DNA of 64,000 nucleotides from Thermovenabulum sp049701175 (GTDB lineage: Bacteria; Bacillota; Thermosediminibacteria; Thermosediminibacterales; Thermosediminibacteraceae): the NCBI RefSeq assembly GCF_049701175.1, contig NZ_JBNATW010000001.1, forward strand, positions 1-64,000. The letters are read 5' to 3'. Under the pieces are notes generated by a model that saw nothing but the letters and a program-made list of their open reading frames with translations, had not been told where the DNA came from and did not search any database. Each line of letters begins with the position of its first letter. Within the stretch, counting starts at the first letter, position 1. The translations under genes were made by a program, and so were the position numbers. Positions 1 through 7,984 of the stretch are shown here, in pieces.

Positions 1-94
1 ATCTTGTGGTGAGATGGTGAGTTTTAAAAAAACCTAAAAATACTTGACGCGATCCCAAAATTAAGGGGTTAAGTCATTTTTTAAAATATTGTGG

Positions 95-262
95 TATAAT
101 TATTATAAGATGGCATCGATTTTGAGATCGAGCCATACTTAAGTGGATCTTTTTAAACAAACTAAAATTTCAAAAATACTGCCCTGATTGAAAAACAGGG
201 ACTGCCATAAGAATTTTAGAAAATTAGCAAATTAGGAAGGCAGACTCTGTTCTGCCTTTTTT
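95..262 (+). promoter_or_regulatory. Leader of the pan operon with attenuator; candidate pan-motif RNA
   Basis: A TATAAT at 95-100 is a plausible -10 box, though its -35 is weak. Downstream comes a hairpin with a 5-bp arm, one bulged A (115) and a second 5-bp arm (110-136), then a small hairpin (CCCTG 182-186 with CAGGG 196-200). A rho-independent terminator at 238-262 (7-bp stem, AGGCAGA/TCTGCCT, then six T) ends only 20 bases before the first start codon. CTGCC at 202-206 can pair with GGCAG at 239-243 in the terminator stem, so a mutually exclusive antiterminator is possible. The bulged-A stem before pantothenate genes resembles what I recall of the pan RNA motif; that match is inference. 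Confidence 0.6.
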
Positions 263-282
263 AATTATGGGGGATATTTAAA

Positions 283-1125
283 ATGAAAATAGGTTTTATT
301 GGAGCATCTCGTGCGGGGATTTCACTGTCGTTATACTTTATCCAAAAAGGGCTAAATGTCGAAGGTTTTTTCAATAGAACATATGAAAATGCTTTAAAAG
401 CAGCAAGACTTACAAATACCACGGCATATAAAACCCTTAGTGATATTATAAAAAATACTGATGTGATTATTCTAAGTGTAGCAGATTCAGCTATAGAAGA
501 AGTTGCAAAGAACCTTCCACAAAATCTGATAAAAGAAAAGTGTATTGGCCATCTTTCAGGAGCTTTAAGTTCTGATGCAATAAAAACTAATTGTAAAGGT
601 AAATTTTCATTACATCCAATTCAGACTCTAATTGGTCATCCAACTGATGTGGATAAACTGAATGCTGCAATCTTTTCTTACGAAGGCGATGAAGAGGGAG
701 AAAAATGTGCTAAAAGAATACTTGATATAATGAAGAATAAATATATTAGACTAAAAAAAGAGGAAAAGGTGCAGTATCATCTTGCAGCTACATTAGCTTC
801 AAATTATCTTATAGGCCTTCTTAATTTTTCATATAACTTGTATAAAAAGATTGGTTTTGAAGATGATGTGATATCTCAGATAATAAAATCCCTTTCTTTT
901 GCATCCATAGAAAATTTTTTAAAAGATAGGTTAAACTCGCTTACAGGACCTGCATCAAGGGGTGATATTGAAACACTAAAAAAACACTACCAAGTTTTAG
1001 AAGGAGATAAAAAACAAGTTTTTTTGGAGCTTGTAAGGCTTGCGTCAGATATTATCTTTGAAAAAGGAGATTTTGACTTGCATGAAAAACTTAAAAAATT
1101 TATAGAGTCGAAAGGTGGGATTTAA
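283..1125 (+). CDS. Rossmann-fold / DUF2520 protein, probable PanG-type ketopantoate reductase
   Basis: The 280-residue protein begins with an NAD(P)-binding beta-alpha-beta unit (Gly4, Gly7, Gly12) and has a DUF2520-type C-terminal half; the conserved Leu-His-Pro motif lies near residue 110. A GGGGGA ribosome site 8 bases upstream supports this start. It is the first gene of a tight operon; panB starts on the base after its stop codon. The window has no panE or ilvC, so the ketopantoate reduction step between PanB and PanC is unassigned. An alternative reductase, PanG, is known for pathways lacking PanE, and this protein is the obvious candidate. The family call is firm; the enzymatic role is inferred from context. 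Confidence 0.88.
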   Translation: MKIGFIGASRAGISLSLYFIQKGLNVEGFFNRTYENALKAARLTNTTAYKTLSDIIKNTDVIILSVADSAIEEVAKNLPQNLIKEKCIGHLSGALSSDAIKTNCKGKFSLHPIQTLIGHPTDVDKLNAAIFSYEGDEEGEKCAKRILDIMKNKYIRLKKEEKVQYHLAATLASNYLIGLLNFSYNLYKKIGFEDDVISQIIKSLSFASIENFLKDRLNSLTGPASRGDIETLKKHYQVLEGDKKQVFLELVRLASDIIFEKGDFDLHEKLKKFIESKGGI

Positions 1126-1920
1126 ATGAATAAAGTCACAACCAAAACCTTGCTTGAGAAAAAGCAAAAAGGCGAAAAGATTACAATGTTGACTGCCTAT
1201 GATTACACCTTTGCAAAGATTTTTGACAGCTGTATGGTTGATATATTGTTAGTTGGCGATTCTTTAGGAATGGTTATTTTGGGTTATGATTCAACAATTC
1301 CTGTCACAATGGAGGATATGGTGCATCACATAAAGGCAGTAGCAAAAGCAACAAAATACTCAATGGTTGTTGGAGATATGCCATTTTTATCTTATCATAC
1401 AACGCCTGAGGAGGCTGTCAAAAACGCAGGAAGACTTATAAGAGCAGGTGCTTATGCTGTGAAAATGGAAGGCTGTGATGATGTAATAGACAAGATTGAA
1501 GCAGTAATTAAAGCTCAAATTCCTGTAATGGGTCATTTAGGACTTACTCCACAGTCGGTGAATATCTTTGGTGGCTATGATTTAAGAGCAAAGGAGGAAA
1601 AACAGGCAAATAAACTTATTGAAGATGCAAAAAAGCTTGAGAGTATTGGTGTATTTGCGCTTGTTTTGGAAAAGGTACCTGCATGGGTAGCAAAAGAGGT
1701 GCGTAACAGTTTGAAAATTCCTGTAATAGGTATCGGGGCAGGGCCTTATTGTGATGGACAAGTATTAGTAAGCTATGATATGCTTGGGATGTATGAAGAT
1801 TTCAAACCTAAATTTGTCAAGCGATTTGCTGAGGTGGGTAGTATAATAAAAGATGCGGTAAATAGATATATTGATGAGGTCAAAAAAGGAGAATTTCCAG
1901 GAAAGGAGCATAGCTACTGA
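1126..1920 (+). CDS. panB: 3-methyl-2-oxobutanoate hydroxymethyltransferase
   Basis: PanB makes ketopantoate from 2-oxoisovalerate and 5,10-methylene-tetrahydrofolate, the first committed step to pantothenate and CoA. At 264 residues it has normal length. Metal and substrate motifs are intact: VGDSLGM near residue 43, GDMPF near 83, VKMEG near 112, GHLGLTPQS near 136 and the catalytic-region Glu in VLEKVP. The start codon follows the previous stop directly and the end overlaps panC by one base (TGATG), so the genes are translationally coupled. From memory the C-terminus (GKEHSY) and overall sequence look Caldicellulosiruptor-like, which matters for the origin of this segment. Confidence 0.97.
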   Translation: MNKVTTKTLLEKKQKGEKITMLTAYDYTFAKIFDSCMVDILLVGDSLGMVILGYDSTIPVTMEDMVHHIKAVAKATKYSMVVGDMPFLSYHTTPEEAVKNAGRLIRAGAYAVKMEGCDDVIDKIEAVIKAQIPVMGHLGLTPQSVNIFGGYDLRAKEEKQANKLIEDAKKLESIGVFALVLEKVPAWVAKEVRNSLKIPVIGIGAGPYCDGQVLVSYDMLGMYEDFKPKFVKRFAEVGSIIKDAVNRYIDEVKKGEFPGKEHSY

Positions 1921-2765
1921 TGGTTGTAGTAGAGAAGATCTCAGAGATGAAAGAGATTGTGAATAATCTTAAAAAAGAAGGAAAGACTATTGGCTTTGTG
2001 CCAACAATGGGATATTTACATGAGGGACATTTGAGTTTGGTAAGGAAGGCAAAAAGTGAAAATGATATAACAGTAATGAGTATATTTGTAAATCCTATTC
2101 AGTTTGGGCCCAATGAAGATTTTGACAGATATCCTCGTGATTTTGAAAGAGACAAAAATTTGGCACAAAAAGAAGGGGTTGATTATATATTCTATCCTTC
2201 TGTAAAAGAGATGTATCCTGATGATTTCAACACAGTTGTATCTGTAAAAAAGATAACAGAAATTATGTGCGGAAAGTCACGCCCAGGACACTTTGATGGC
2301 GTTGCAACTGTTGTATTGAAATTTTTTAATATTGTAAAACCTGATAGGGCCTATTTTGGCCAAAAAGATGCTCAACAGCTTGCAGTGATAAAGCAAATGG
2401 TGAAGGACCTGAATCTTGATATTGAAATAGTACCTTGTGAGATTGTTCGTGAGAAAGATGGGCTTGCGATGAGTTCACGAAATACTTATTTAAGCCTTGA
2501 AGAGAGAAAGTCTGCAACAGTTTTATATAAGTCTTTGCTTTTAGCAAAAGAACTTATTGAGAAGGGCGAAAGAGATGTAGCCAAAATTAAGAAGTCTATG
2601 GAAGAGTTGATTTTGAGAGAAAAATCAGCAAGAATTGATTATATTGAGTTTGTTAATTCAGATAGTTTTGAAAGGATTGAAAAAATAGAGGGGAAAGTTT
2701 TAATAGCACTTGCTGTTTTTGTTGGAAACACAAGACTTATAGACAACGTAATCGTGGAGGTCTGA
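1920..2765 (+). CDS. panC: Pantoate--beta-alanine ligase
   Basis: PanC condenses pantoate with beta-alanine at the cost of ATP to AMP. The 281-residue sequence shows the nucleotidyl-transferase HxGH-type motif HEGH after VPTMGYL (about residue 35), the DRYPRDFERD segment, the GQKDAQQ loop and the KMSKS-like MSSRN loop near residue 182. It starts within the panB stop codon and its own stop overlaps the possible upstream start of panD, so the operon runs without gaps. Nothing is missing or unusual. Confidence 0.97.
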   Translation: MVVVEKISEMKEIVNNLKKEGKTIGFVPTMGYLHEGHLSLVRKAKSENDITVMSIFVNPIQFGPNEDFDRYPRDFERDKNLAQKEGVDYIFYPSVKEMYPDDFNTVVSVKKITEIMCGKSRPGHFDGVATVVLKFFNIVKPDRAYFGQKDAQQLAVIKQMVKDLNLDIEIVPCEIVREKDGLAMSSRNTYLSLEERKSATVLYKSLLLAKELIEKGERDVAKIKKSMEELILREKSARIDYIEFVNSDSFERIEKIEGKVLIALAVFVGNTRLIDNVIVEV

Positions 2766-2770
2766 TGAAG

Positions 2771-3157
2771 ATGTTAATTGAGGTTCTTAAATCAAAGATT
2801 CATCGTGCTACTGTAACAGAAGCTAATTTAAACTATATTGGGAGCATCACTATTGATGAAGATTTGATGCAAGCATCGGGAATTTTGGAGAATGAAAAGG
2901 TCCAAGTCGTCAATCTAAACAATGGCGAGAGATTTGAGACTTATGTGATAAAAGGTGAAAAGGGAAGTGGAATAATATCATTAAATGGTGCTGCCGCTCG
3001 TTTGGTTCAGGTTGGAGACAAAGTCATAATAATGTCATATTGCTTACTTACAATGGATGAGTACAAAATTCAGACGCCAAAGATTATCTTTGTTGATGAG
3101 AAAAACAAAATAACAAAGTTTTCAGATAAAGAGGAACATTCAAAGTATATATGTTAA
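2771..3157 (+). CDS. panD: Aspartate 1-decarboxylase proenzyme
   Basis: PanD decarboxylates aspartate to beta-alanine, the partner substrate of PanC. It is a pyruvoyl enzyme made as a proenzyme that cleaves itself at Gly-Ser; here that is NYIG|S. Two in-frame ATGs exist, at 2765 and 2771. The second is preferred because it puts the cleavage bond at Gly24-Ser25, the family's usual position, with a GGAGG 10 bases upstream; the first gives a 4-base spacer and a TGATG overlap with panC. Conserved LNGAAARLV and KVIIMSY blocks are present. It is the last gene of the pan operon, and no clear terminator follows. Confidence 0.93.
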   Translation: MLIEVLKSKIHRATVTEANLNYIGSITIDEDLMQASGILENEKVQVVNLNNGERFETYVIKGEKGSGIISLNGAAARLVQVGDKVIIMSYCLLTMDEYKIQTPKIIFVDEKNKITKFSDKEEHSKYIC

Positions 3158-3430
3158 AAGGTGGGTTTGATAACACAATTATTTATTATCTTCCTTATCT
3201 TCTTATCTTTTACCCCCATTAACCCCTTTTGGCCTTGAACTCATCCTATCCGCCAATACAATGACTTACATGCTTTTTAATGACCCATATTTTGCGCCGT
3301 TTAGTTCAGCACTTACGGTTTTAGCGGTAAGATTAGCGGAAGCGTTTGTAATATAAGAATGACGTAAAAATATACATACATTTTAAATTAAATTAAATTC
3401 TAACAGCATTTCCCTCAATAAATCACATCA

Positions 3431-3470
3431 GTGAACTACCGACCACCTATAGATGTGGTGGCTTCGTGAG
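3431..3470 (+). mobile_element. IS200/IS605-type end hairpin (remnant)
   Basis: The segment reads GTGAACTACC, then an imperfect hairpin (CCACC 3443-3447 with GGTGG 3457-3461), then GGCTTCGTGAG. A GTGAACTACC...GGCTTC frame around a variable GC hairpin is a pattern I associate with ends of IS200/IS605 (tnpB-bearing) elements in Clostridia. No tnpA or tnpB frame is nearby, so only an end is left. The assignment rests on memory of the motif. Confidence 0.4.
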
Positions 3471-3613
3471 AAGTTTGGCAGCGTGTGAATGGTAAAATAA
3501 AAATACCCATTTATGGGAAAGAAAATTCCCCACCGGTGCCTGGGGAAAAATCTTTGCAATATTGGGGAATTTCCTCTTGCAAAAAACACTTGTAATTTAT
3601 TGTTAATTGATTT

Positions 3614-3715
3614 TTATTTAATAGTAGATTCATTATTTCGTTTATATTCTCTAACCCATCTTGTAACTATATTGGAAGAAATATTATTTTTCTTCCAACA
3701 ATTTTTTTACCTGGC
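3614..3715 (-). pseudogene. Fragment resembling an IS3-family OrfA helix-turn-helix
   Basis: Read on the minus strand, one frame gives about 29 residues containing NISSNIVTRWVREYKRNNE and then a stop. This looks like the second half of a transposase OrfA helix-turn-helix (IS3/IS911 type). It has no start codon, ribosome site or downstream integrase frame, so it would be a dead fragment. The match is short and by eye. Confidence 0.35.
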
Positions 3716-3910
3716 ATCAATTTAACCATTACCAAAAGTTATTAGAGGGCTAAATAGACATATTATAGTGAGTCTTTAAAAAAAGCCGACTATTATTCAA
3801 AACTTACATTAAATATTTAGATTTTTTTATTCACTTTTTGCTACTTCTTTCAATACCTAATATTTATGTTTATTTACTTTCCATATTTTTATTAAAATTT
3901 TCATAAAAAA

Positions 3911-3943
3911 GCAAAAAGCCTTGAAACTCTATGCTTCAAGGCT
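3911..3943 (-). terminator. Rho-independent terminator of tmRNA
   Basis: A 9-bp stem (AGCCTTGAA/TTCAAGGCT on the + strand) with an 8-10 base loop is followed on the minus strand by TTTTTGCTTTTTT. It sits 27 bases beyond the tmRNA 3' end and fits termination of that transcript. Confidence 0.85.
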
Positions 3944-3969
3944 ATTGTATCAAAATCATAGTATAGATT

Positions 3970-4319
3970 TGGTGGAGGCGAGGGGAATTGAACCCCTGTC
4001 CGAAGGCACATCGATAAAAGCCTCTACAGGTTTATCCCTTGTTTTGCTTCTCGCCGGTTTCACTCCCAAGGGCAGGATTGAAAACCGGCCAGCTTTGTTT
4101 TAGTTCTCCCTAAAGGCCAAAGCTAACCTTTAGAGAAAAGCCCGGTGTTTTGACACCCTTTTTTGAAAGCCGGGCACTTTCAAAAAGGGCGTGCTGCGTT
4201 AATTAAGCAGCAAGTGCTAATTCTTCGTTGGCACTTATTCAGTGCTTCCGGTTTAACGAGTCGGAAAGCTCGACCTGCAGCTTTTATCTCCGCTGCCCCC
4301 GTCGAAACCAAACGCCCCC
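3970..4319 (-). ncRNA. ssrA: Transfer-messenger RNA (tmRNA)
   Basis: tmRNA rescues stalled ribosomes and tags the incomplete protein for proteolysis. On the minus strand the 5' end GGGGGCG pairs with CGCCTCC before the encoded ACCA 3' end, with a G-U pair at position 3 as needed for alanylation. The conserved TTTCGACGGGGGC follows the 5' end, and the T-arm GGGGTTCAATTCCCC precedes the 3' end. The tag frame lies at 4232-4203 and encodes ANEELALAA then TAA. The length of about 350 bases is typical, and a strong promoter and a terminator flank it. Confidence 0.96.
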
Positions 4320-4349
4320 GTATAAAATTTTTTATTTTATTGCATATAT

Positions 4350-4378
4350 ATTATATAATAATTACTGTCATTAAGCAA
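4350..4378 (-). promoter_or_regulatory. Sigma-A-type promoter of ssrA
   Basis: On the minus strand TTGCTT (4378-4373) and TATAAT (4355-4350) are separated by exactly 17 bases. Transcription would begin about 25 bases before the mature tmRNA 5' end, leaving a short leader to be trimmed by RNase P. Confidence 0.75.
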
Positions 4379-4424
4379 TACAAAATACAAACACATGTGC
4401 GAACAATTTGAGAGGAGAATATTT

Positions 4425-5243
4425 TTGAGAAAGAATAATTTTTTAACGGGGATTTTCTCATGGTTTGGTTATATCATGCCCTTTAAAAAAAGGGTAGAAC
4501 TTATAAAAAAAGCGGGATTTAATGCGATATCCTTATGGTGGGAAGATGAAGACGAAATTGGAAGAAGTGATATGCCTAAATTAACACGGGAAATGGGACT
4601 TATCATTGATAACATCCACTTTCCTTATGATGATTGTAACCTTTTATGGATTAACGAAAAAGAAGTCGAAAATGGCATAATTAGACAATATTTTTCATGG
4701 CTCGAGGAGTGTGCTGAAAATAATATTAATTTGGTAGTAATGCATGTAGAAAATAACCCTCCTTTTTCGCCAAACGAAAAGGGAATAAAAAACCTGTTAA
4801 AAATTGTTGATAAAGCTAAGGAGTTAAAAATAAAAATTGCTTTAGAAAATACAAGGAAAAATGAGTATTTAGATCATATATTTAAAAACATAAATCATGA
4901 GAATTTAGGGTTTTGCCATGATACATCCCACGATTGGCTTACCAGTAAGGGAAAATTCGCCGCATTGGAAAATTGGAAGGATAAACTTTTATGCACTCAC
5001 ATATCAGATAATAATGGGAAAGAAGATAATCATTTTATACCCTTGAAGGGAACTATAAATTGGGATAAATATATAGAATTATTCCCACAAAATTATAACG
5101 GTGCTTTATCTTTAGAAATATGCGCTACAAAAGATGATGTCAAATGCTTAAAACCCGAAGATTTTTTGAAAATTGCCAGGGAAAATCTGTCCATAGTTGA
5201 AGAAAAGTTAATAACGAAATTATACAAAAATAAGCAGGGGTAA
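4425..5243 (+). CDS. Sugar phosphate isomerase/epimerase-type TIM-barrel protein
   Basis: The protein (272 residues from this start) belongs to the xylose isomerase-like / AP endonuclease family 2 TIM barrels. Supporting segments are IDNIHFPYD, a barrel strand ending VVMHVEN, KIALENTR, FCHDTSHDW and THISDNNG, whose His, Glu and Asp residues would form the usual divalent metal site. A TTG at 4425 is chosen as start: it has GAGGAG 7 bases upstream, whereas the in-frame ATG at 4395 has no ribosome site and lies in the divergent ssrA promoter region. It is a single gene, convergent with gltX. The substrate is unknown. Confidence 0.87.
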   Translation: MRKNNFLTGIFSWFGYIMPFKKRVELIKKAGFNAISLWWEDEDEIGRSDMPKLTREMGLIIDNIHFPYDDCNLLWINEKEVENGIIRQYFSWLEECAENNINLVVMHVENNPPFSPNEKGIKNLLKIVDKAKELKIKIALENTRKNEYLDHIFKNINHENLGFCHDTSHDWLTSKGKFAALENWKDKLLCTHISDNNGKEDNHFIPLKGTINWDKYIELFPQNYNGALSLEICATKDDVKCLKPEDFLKIARENLSIVEEKLITKLYKNKQG

Positions 5244-5260
5244 AAACTCCCCCGCTTATT
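5231..5260 (-). terminator. Terminator between the isomerase gene and gltX
   Basis: AAGCAGGGG and CCCCCGCTT form a stem around a TAAAAACT loop. On the minus strand it is followed by ATTTTTGT, so it mainly ends gltX transcripts, and it overlaps the gltX stop codon. It may also slow + strand transcripts. Confidence 0.65.
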
Positions 5261-6731
5261 GTGCGCGATTTTTTATCCATAAAGCTGCTTTTCTAAGCCT
5301 TTCTACGGTTTTTTCCCTTCCTAAAAGGGCAAGGATTTCAAAAAGGCCGGGCCCTACGGTCCTTCCCGTTACGGCAAGTCTTGTGGGATGGATAATTTCT
5401 GCGGCTTTTATACCCATTTCTTCTGCCAATTCCCTGATTTTTGACTCAACATTTTCCTTTGTAAAGTCGTCTATTCCTTCTAATTTTTGCGCTGCTTTTT
5501 CCAAAAGCTGTGCAGTTTTTATATCTTCAAAATATTTTTTAACGCCTTTTTCCTCGTATTCATCAAAATCCTTTAGGAAAAATGCTATCATATCCGCAAG
5601 CTCATCCAAGGTTCTTGCCCTATCCCTTGAAAGCACTACCGTTTCTTTTATATATTCGTATTTTTGCTTTGCTTCCTTTTCATCTACTATTCCCTTTTTA
5701 ATTAAAAAGGGTATTGTTTGATCGGTAATATAGCCGGCATCAAGTTCCCTCAGATAATGCCCGTTTATCCATGTAAGCTTTTTTACATCGTAAATGGCTG
5801 CGGTTTTATTTACCCTTTCCAATGTAAATTCTTTTATGGCTTTTTCCAAACCGAATATCTCCTCATTGCCTTCAGGAGACCAGCCAAGGAGTGCCAGGTA
5901 ATTTACAATAGCTTCAGCAAGGTAACCTTGGTCGCGGAATTCTTCCACCGATGTTGCACCATGTCTCTTGCTCAATTTGCTTCTGTCAGGTGCCAGTATC
6001 ATTGGCACATGGGCAAATTTAGGCATTTCATAACCCAAGGCTTCGTAAACCTTTATCTGCTTTGGCGTGTTAGAAAGATGCTCTTCTGCCCTGATTACAT
6101 GAGTAATTTTCATAGCATGGTCGTCCACAACGCAGGCAAAATTGTAAGTCGGTATGCCGTTAGATTTCATTATGATGAAATCATCCAAAACAGAATTTTC
6201 AAAAACAACAGTTCCTCTAATTATATCTTCAACTACGGTCTGTCCCTCTTCTTCAATTTTTAATCTTATTACCGGCTTTCTCCCTTCCCTTTCAAAGGCC
6301 TCTATTTTTTCCCTCGTTAAATTCCTGCAGCAGCCATCGTATCTCGGGGCTTTCCCCATCTTTAGAGCTTTTTCCCTTTTAGCCTGAAGTTCTTCAGGGG
6401 TGCAGTAGCAGTAATAGGCTTTACCTTCATCAACAAGCCTTTGAGCTTCCCTTCTGTAAAGCTCAAGCCTCATGGATTGGAAGTACGGCCCATAATCCCC
6501 TCCCTTGTCCGGGCCTTCATCCCAATCAAGCCCCAGCCACTTAAGGGACCTTATAATTTGTTTCACGGATTCTTCTGTAGATCTTTCCGTATCCGTATCC
6601 TCTATACGAAGTATAAATGAACCGTTGTTATGCCTTGCAAACAATAGATTAAAGAGTGCAGTTCTTGCGCCGCCTATATGTAAACTACCCGTAGGACTTG
6701 GCGCAAATCTTACCCTAACCTTTCCCTCCAT
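5256..6731 (-). CDS. gltX: Glutamyl-tRNA synthetase
   Basis: The enzyme charges tRNA-Glu (in many Firmicutes also tRNA-Gln) with glutamate. From the ATG at 6731 it has 491 residues, the usual length. The class I signature appears as FAPSPTGSLHIGG near residue 8 and the KMSKS-type loop as DRSKLSKRHG. A zinc-binding Cys cluster (CYC ... CC) lies around residues 110-140. An upstream in-frame extension to 6797 is rejected because GGGAG lies 8 bases before 6731. It follows larC but has its own promoter (6766-6794). Confidence 0.97.
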   Translation of the reverse strand: MEGKVRVRFAPSPTGSLHIGGARTALFNLLFARHNNGSFILRIEDTDTERSTEESVKQIIRSLKWLGLDWDEGPDKGGDYGPYFQSMRLELYRREAQRLVDEGKAYYCYCTPEELQAKREKALKMGKAPRYDGCCRNLTREKIEAFEREGRKPVIRLKIEEEGQTVVEDIIRGTVVFENSVLDDFIIMKSNGIPTYNFACVVDDHAMKITHVIRAEEHLSNTPKQIKVYEALGYEMPKFAHVPMILAPDRSKLSKRHGATSVEEFRDQGYLAEAIVNYLALLGWSPEGNEEIFGLEKAIKEFTLERVNKTAAIYDVKKLTWINGHYLRELDAGYITDQTIPFLIKKGIVDEKEAKQKYEYIKETVVLSRDRARTLDELADMIAFFLKDFDEYEEKGVKKYFEDIKTAQLLEKAAQKLEGIDDFTKENVESKIRELAEEMGIKAAEIIHPTRLAVTGRTVGPGLFEILALLGREKTVERLRKAALWIKNRAQ

Positions 6732-6765
6732 TTTACACACTCCCGCTTCTTTATTATCCTTGAAA

Positions 6766-6794
6766 ATTATAACATACTTGATAGAACTATTGAA
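6766..6794 (-). promoter_or_regulatory. Promoter of gltX
   Basis: On the minus strand TTCAAT (6794-6789) and TATAAT (6771-6766) are spaced 17 bases apart, about 35 bases upstream of the gltX start. The -10 box is perfect and the -35 box weak, so gltX can be transcribed separately from the lar genes. Confidence 0.55.
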
Positions 6795-6814
6795 CAAATA
6801 TCGATCATTTTTCT

Positions 6815-7984
6815 TTAATTTCTATTTATTTCATAACAGATTTTTTCATATGCTAACCTAACAGGGATACCTTTTTCCTCAGCTATTTTTTTAACTTCTT
6901 CGTATTCGGGCATCTTTTTTGAAATATCTTTCCCGTTACCTGCAAACTTAACTGTTATTTCTCCCAGGGAGGTTTTAACTTTTTCAAAATGCCTTTTTAA
7001 TTTTACCCTTCCAACCTTATAAAACCTTACACCAATGGTTGTTGTTTCATTAAATATAGTATTGATAATTTCATCTTTTTTATCCAAAGGTGAAAGGCAT
7101 GAAAGTTTAACAGCAGGTCTTCCTTTTTTCATATTTATAGGTGTCAAGAAAACGTCCACCGCGCCTTTTTTAAAAATCTTTTCCATTACAGAATCGTAAA
7201 ATTGGGGATTCATGTCATCTATATTGGTTTCTATAACATAAACTTCGTCCCTTTCTTCTTCGTCTTCATATTTTTCTTTTGTCTCTATTAACACAGCTCT
7301 GAGAGCATTTAAAGTTTCCCTTTCCTTTTTCCCAAAGCCGTATGCTGATTTTATTAAAATTCCTTGAGGTAATTCTGCATATCCTGAAGATAAAAAGCTT
7401 GCAAGCAGCGCACCGGTAGGGGTGGTCAATTCCCCGTCGCCTTTAGAATAAATGGGGACACCCTTTAAAAGTTCCAAAGTAGCAGGGGCAGGAACGGGCA
7501 AAATGCCATGAGCGCATTTTACGGTACCGCTTCCCACATTAATAGGTGAAAACAATATTTTATCAGGGCAAATCATATCCACCAAAACAAAGGCCCCGAC
7601 TATGTCCACAATTGAATCAATAGCTCCTACTTCATGAAAGTGTATTTCGTCCTTTGAAACCCCGTGTATACTTGCTTCCACTTCAGCCAATTTTTCAAAG
7701 GCCTTTATCGCTTTTTCCTTTACATTTTCTTTAATTGCGCTTTCTTCTATTATCTCTACTACTTCCTTTAACCCTCGATGAGGATGGTGTTCATGGGTTC
7801 TGATATATACATCTTTACCCTTTATTCTATTTTTAAAAGAATTTTTTATCTCTATCTCAAACTCTAAAGGGATTTTTTTAATTTCTTTTAAAAACTCATC
7901 TTCATCTACCCCTAAATCAAGCAAGGCTCCTAAAAACATGTCCCCGCTAATCCCCGAAAAGCAATCAAGATAAAGTATCTTCAT
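6815..7984 (-). CDS. larC: Nickel insertion protein of the pincer cofactor (LarC)
   Basis: LarC is the CTP-dependent cyclometallase that inserts nickel into the pyridinium dithio-precursor to give the nickel-pincer nucleotide of lactate racemase and relatives. The 389-residue protein starts with the family motif DCFSGISGDMFLGALLDLG and includes HEHHPHRG, HFHEVGAIDSIVDIVGA and ETNIDDMNPQ. It is one continuous frame, unlike Lactobacillus, where larC1 and larC2 are split. It overlaps larB by 20 bases. No larA is in the window, so the enzyme that uses the cofactor is unknown. Confidence 0.94.
   Translation of the reverse strand: MKILYLDCFSGISGDMFLGALLDLGVDEDEFLKEIKKIPLEFEIEIKNSFKNRIKGKDVYIRTHEHHPHRGLKEVVEIIEESAIKENVKEKAIKAFEKLAEVEASIHGVSKDEIHFHEVGAIDSIVDIVGAFVLVDMICPDKILFSPINVGSGTVKCAHGILPVPAPATLELLKGVPIYSKGDGELTTPTGALLASFLSSGYAELPQGILIKSAYGFGKKERETLNALRAVLIETKEKYEDEEERDEVYVIETNIDDMNPQFYDSVMEKIFKKGAVDVFLTPINMKKGRPAVKLSCLSPLDKKDEIINTIFNETTTIGVRFYKVGRVKLKRHFEKVKTSLGEITVKFAGNGKDISKKMPEYEEVKKIAEEKGIPVRLAYEKICYEINRN

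Larger units (their letters stand above)
3158..3910. other. Gene-free AT-rich stretch with decayed insertion-sequence remnants
   Basis: No reading frame here has a ribosome site and recognisable protein together. Two pieces look mobile in origin: a hairpin typical of IS200/IS605 ends (3431-3470) and a short stretch on the minus strand resembling a transposase helix-turn-helix (3614-3715). The rest (3160-3400, 3490-3600, 3730-3900) I cannot assign. The stretch separates the + strand pan operon from the tmRNA and the mostly minus-strand genes beyond. Confidence 0.6.

Noticed and set aside
43..100. TTGACG near 43 as the -35 box for TATAAT at 95-100
   Set aside because: The spacing is over 45 bases, far beyond the 16-18 of a sigma-A promoter; the true -35 of the leader promoter is weak or unrecognised.
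3513..3725. 70-residue + strand frame in the debris region
   Set aside because: No ribosome site, no recognisable motif, and it overlaps IS remnants; likely chance.
3921..4411. Open + strand frames of 60 and 82 codons over the tmRNA
   Set aside because: They lie on the complementary strand of the structured RNA gene; tmRNA explains the conservation.
4395..4424. Upstream ATG (4395) as start of the TIM-barrel gene
   Set aside because: It has no ribosome site and sits in the ssrA promoter region; TTG at 4425 has GAGGAG at 7 bases.
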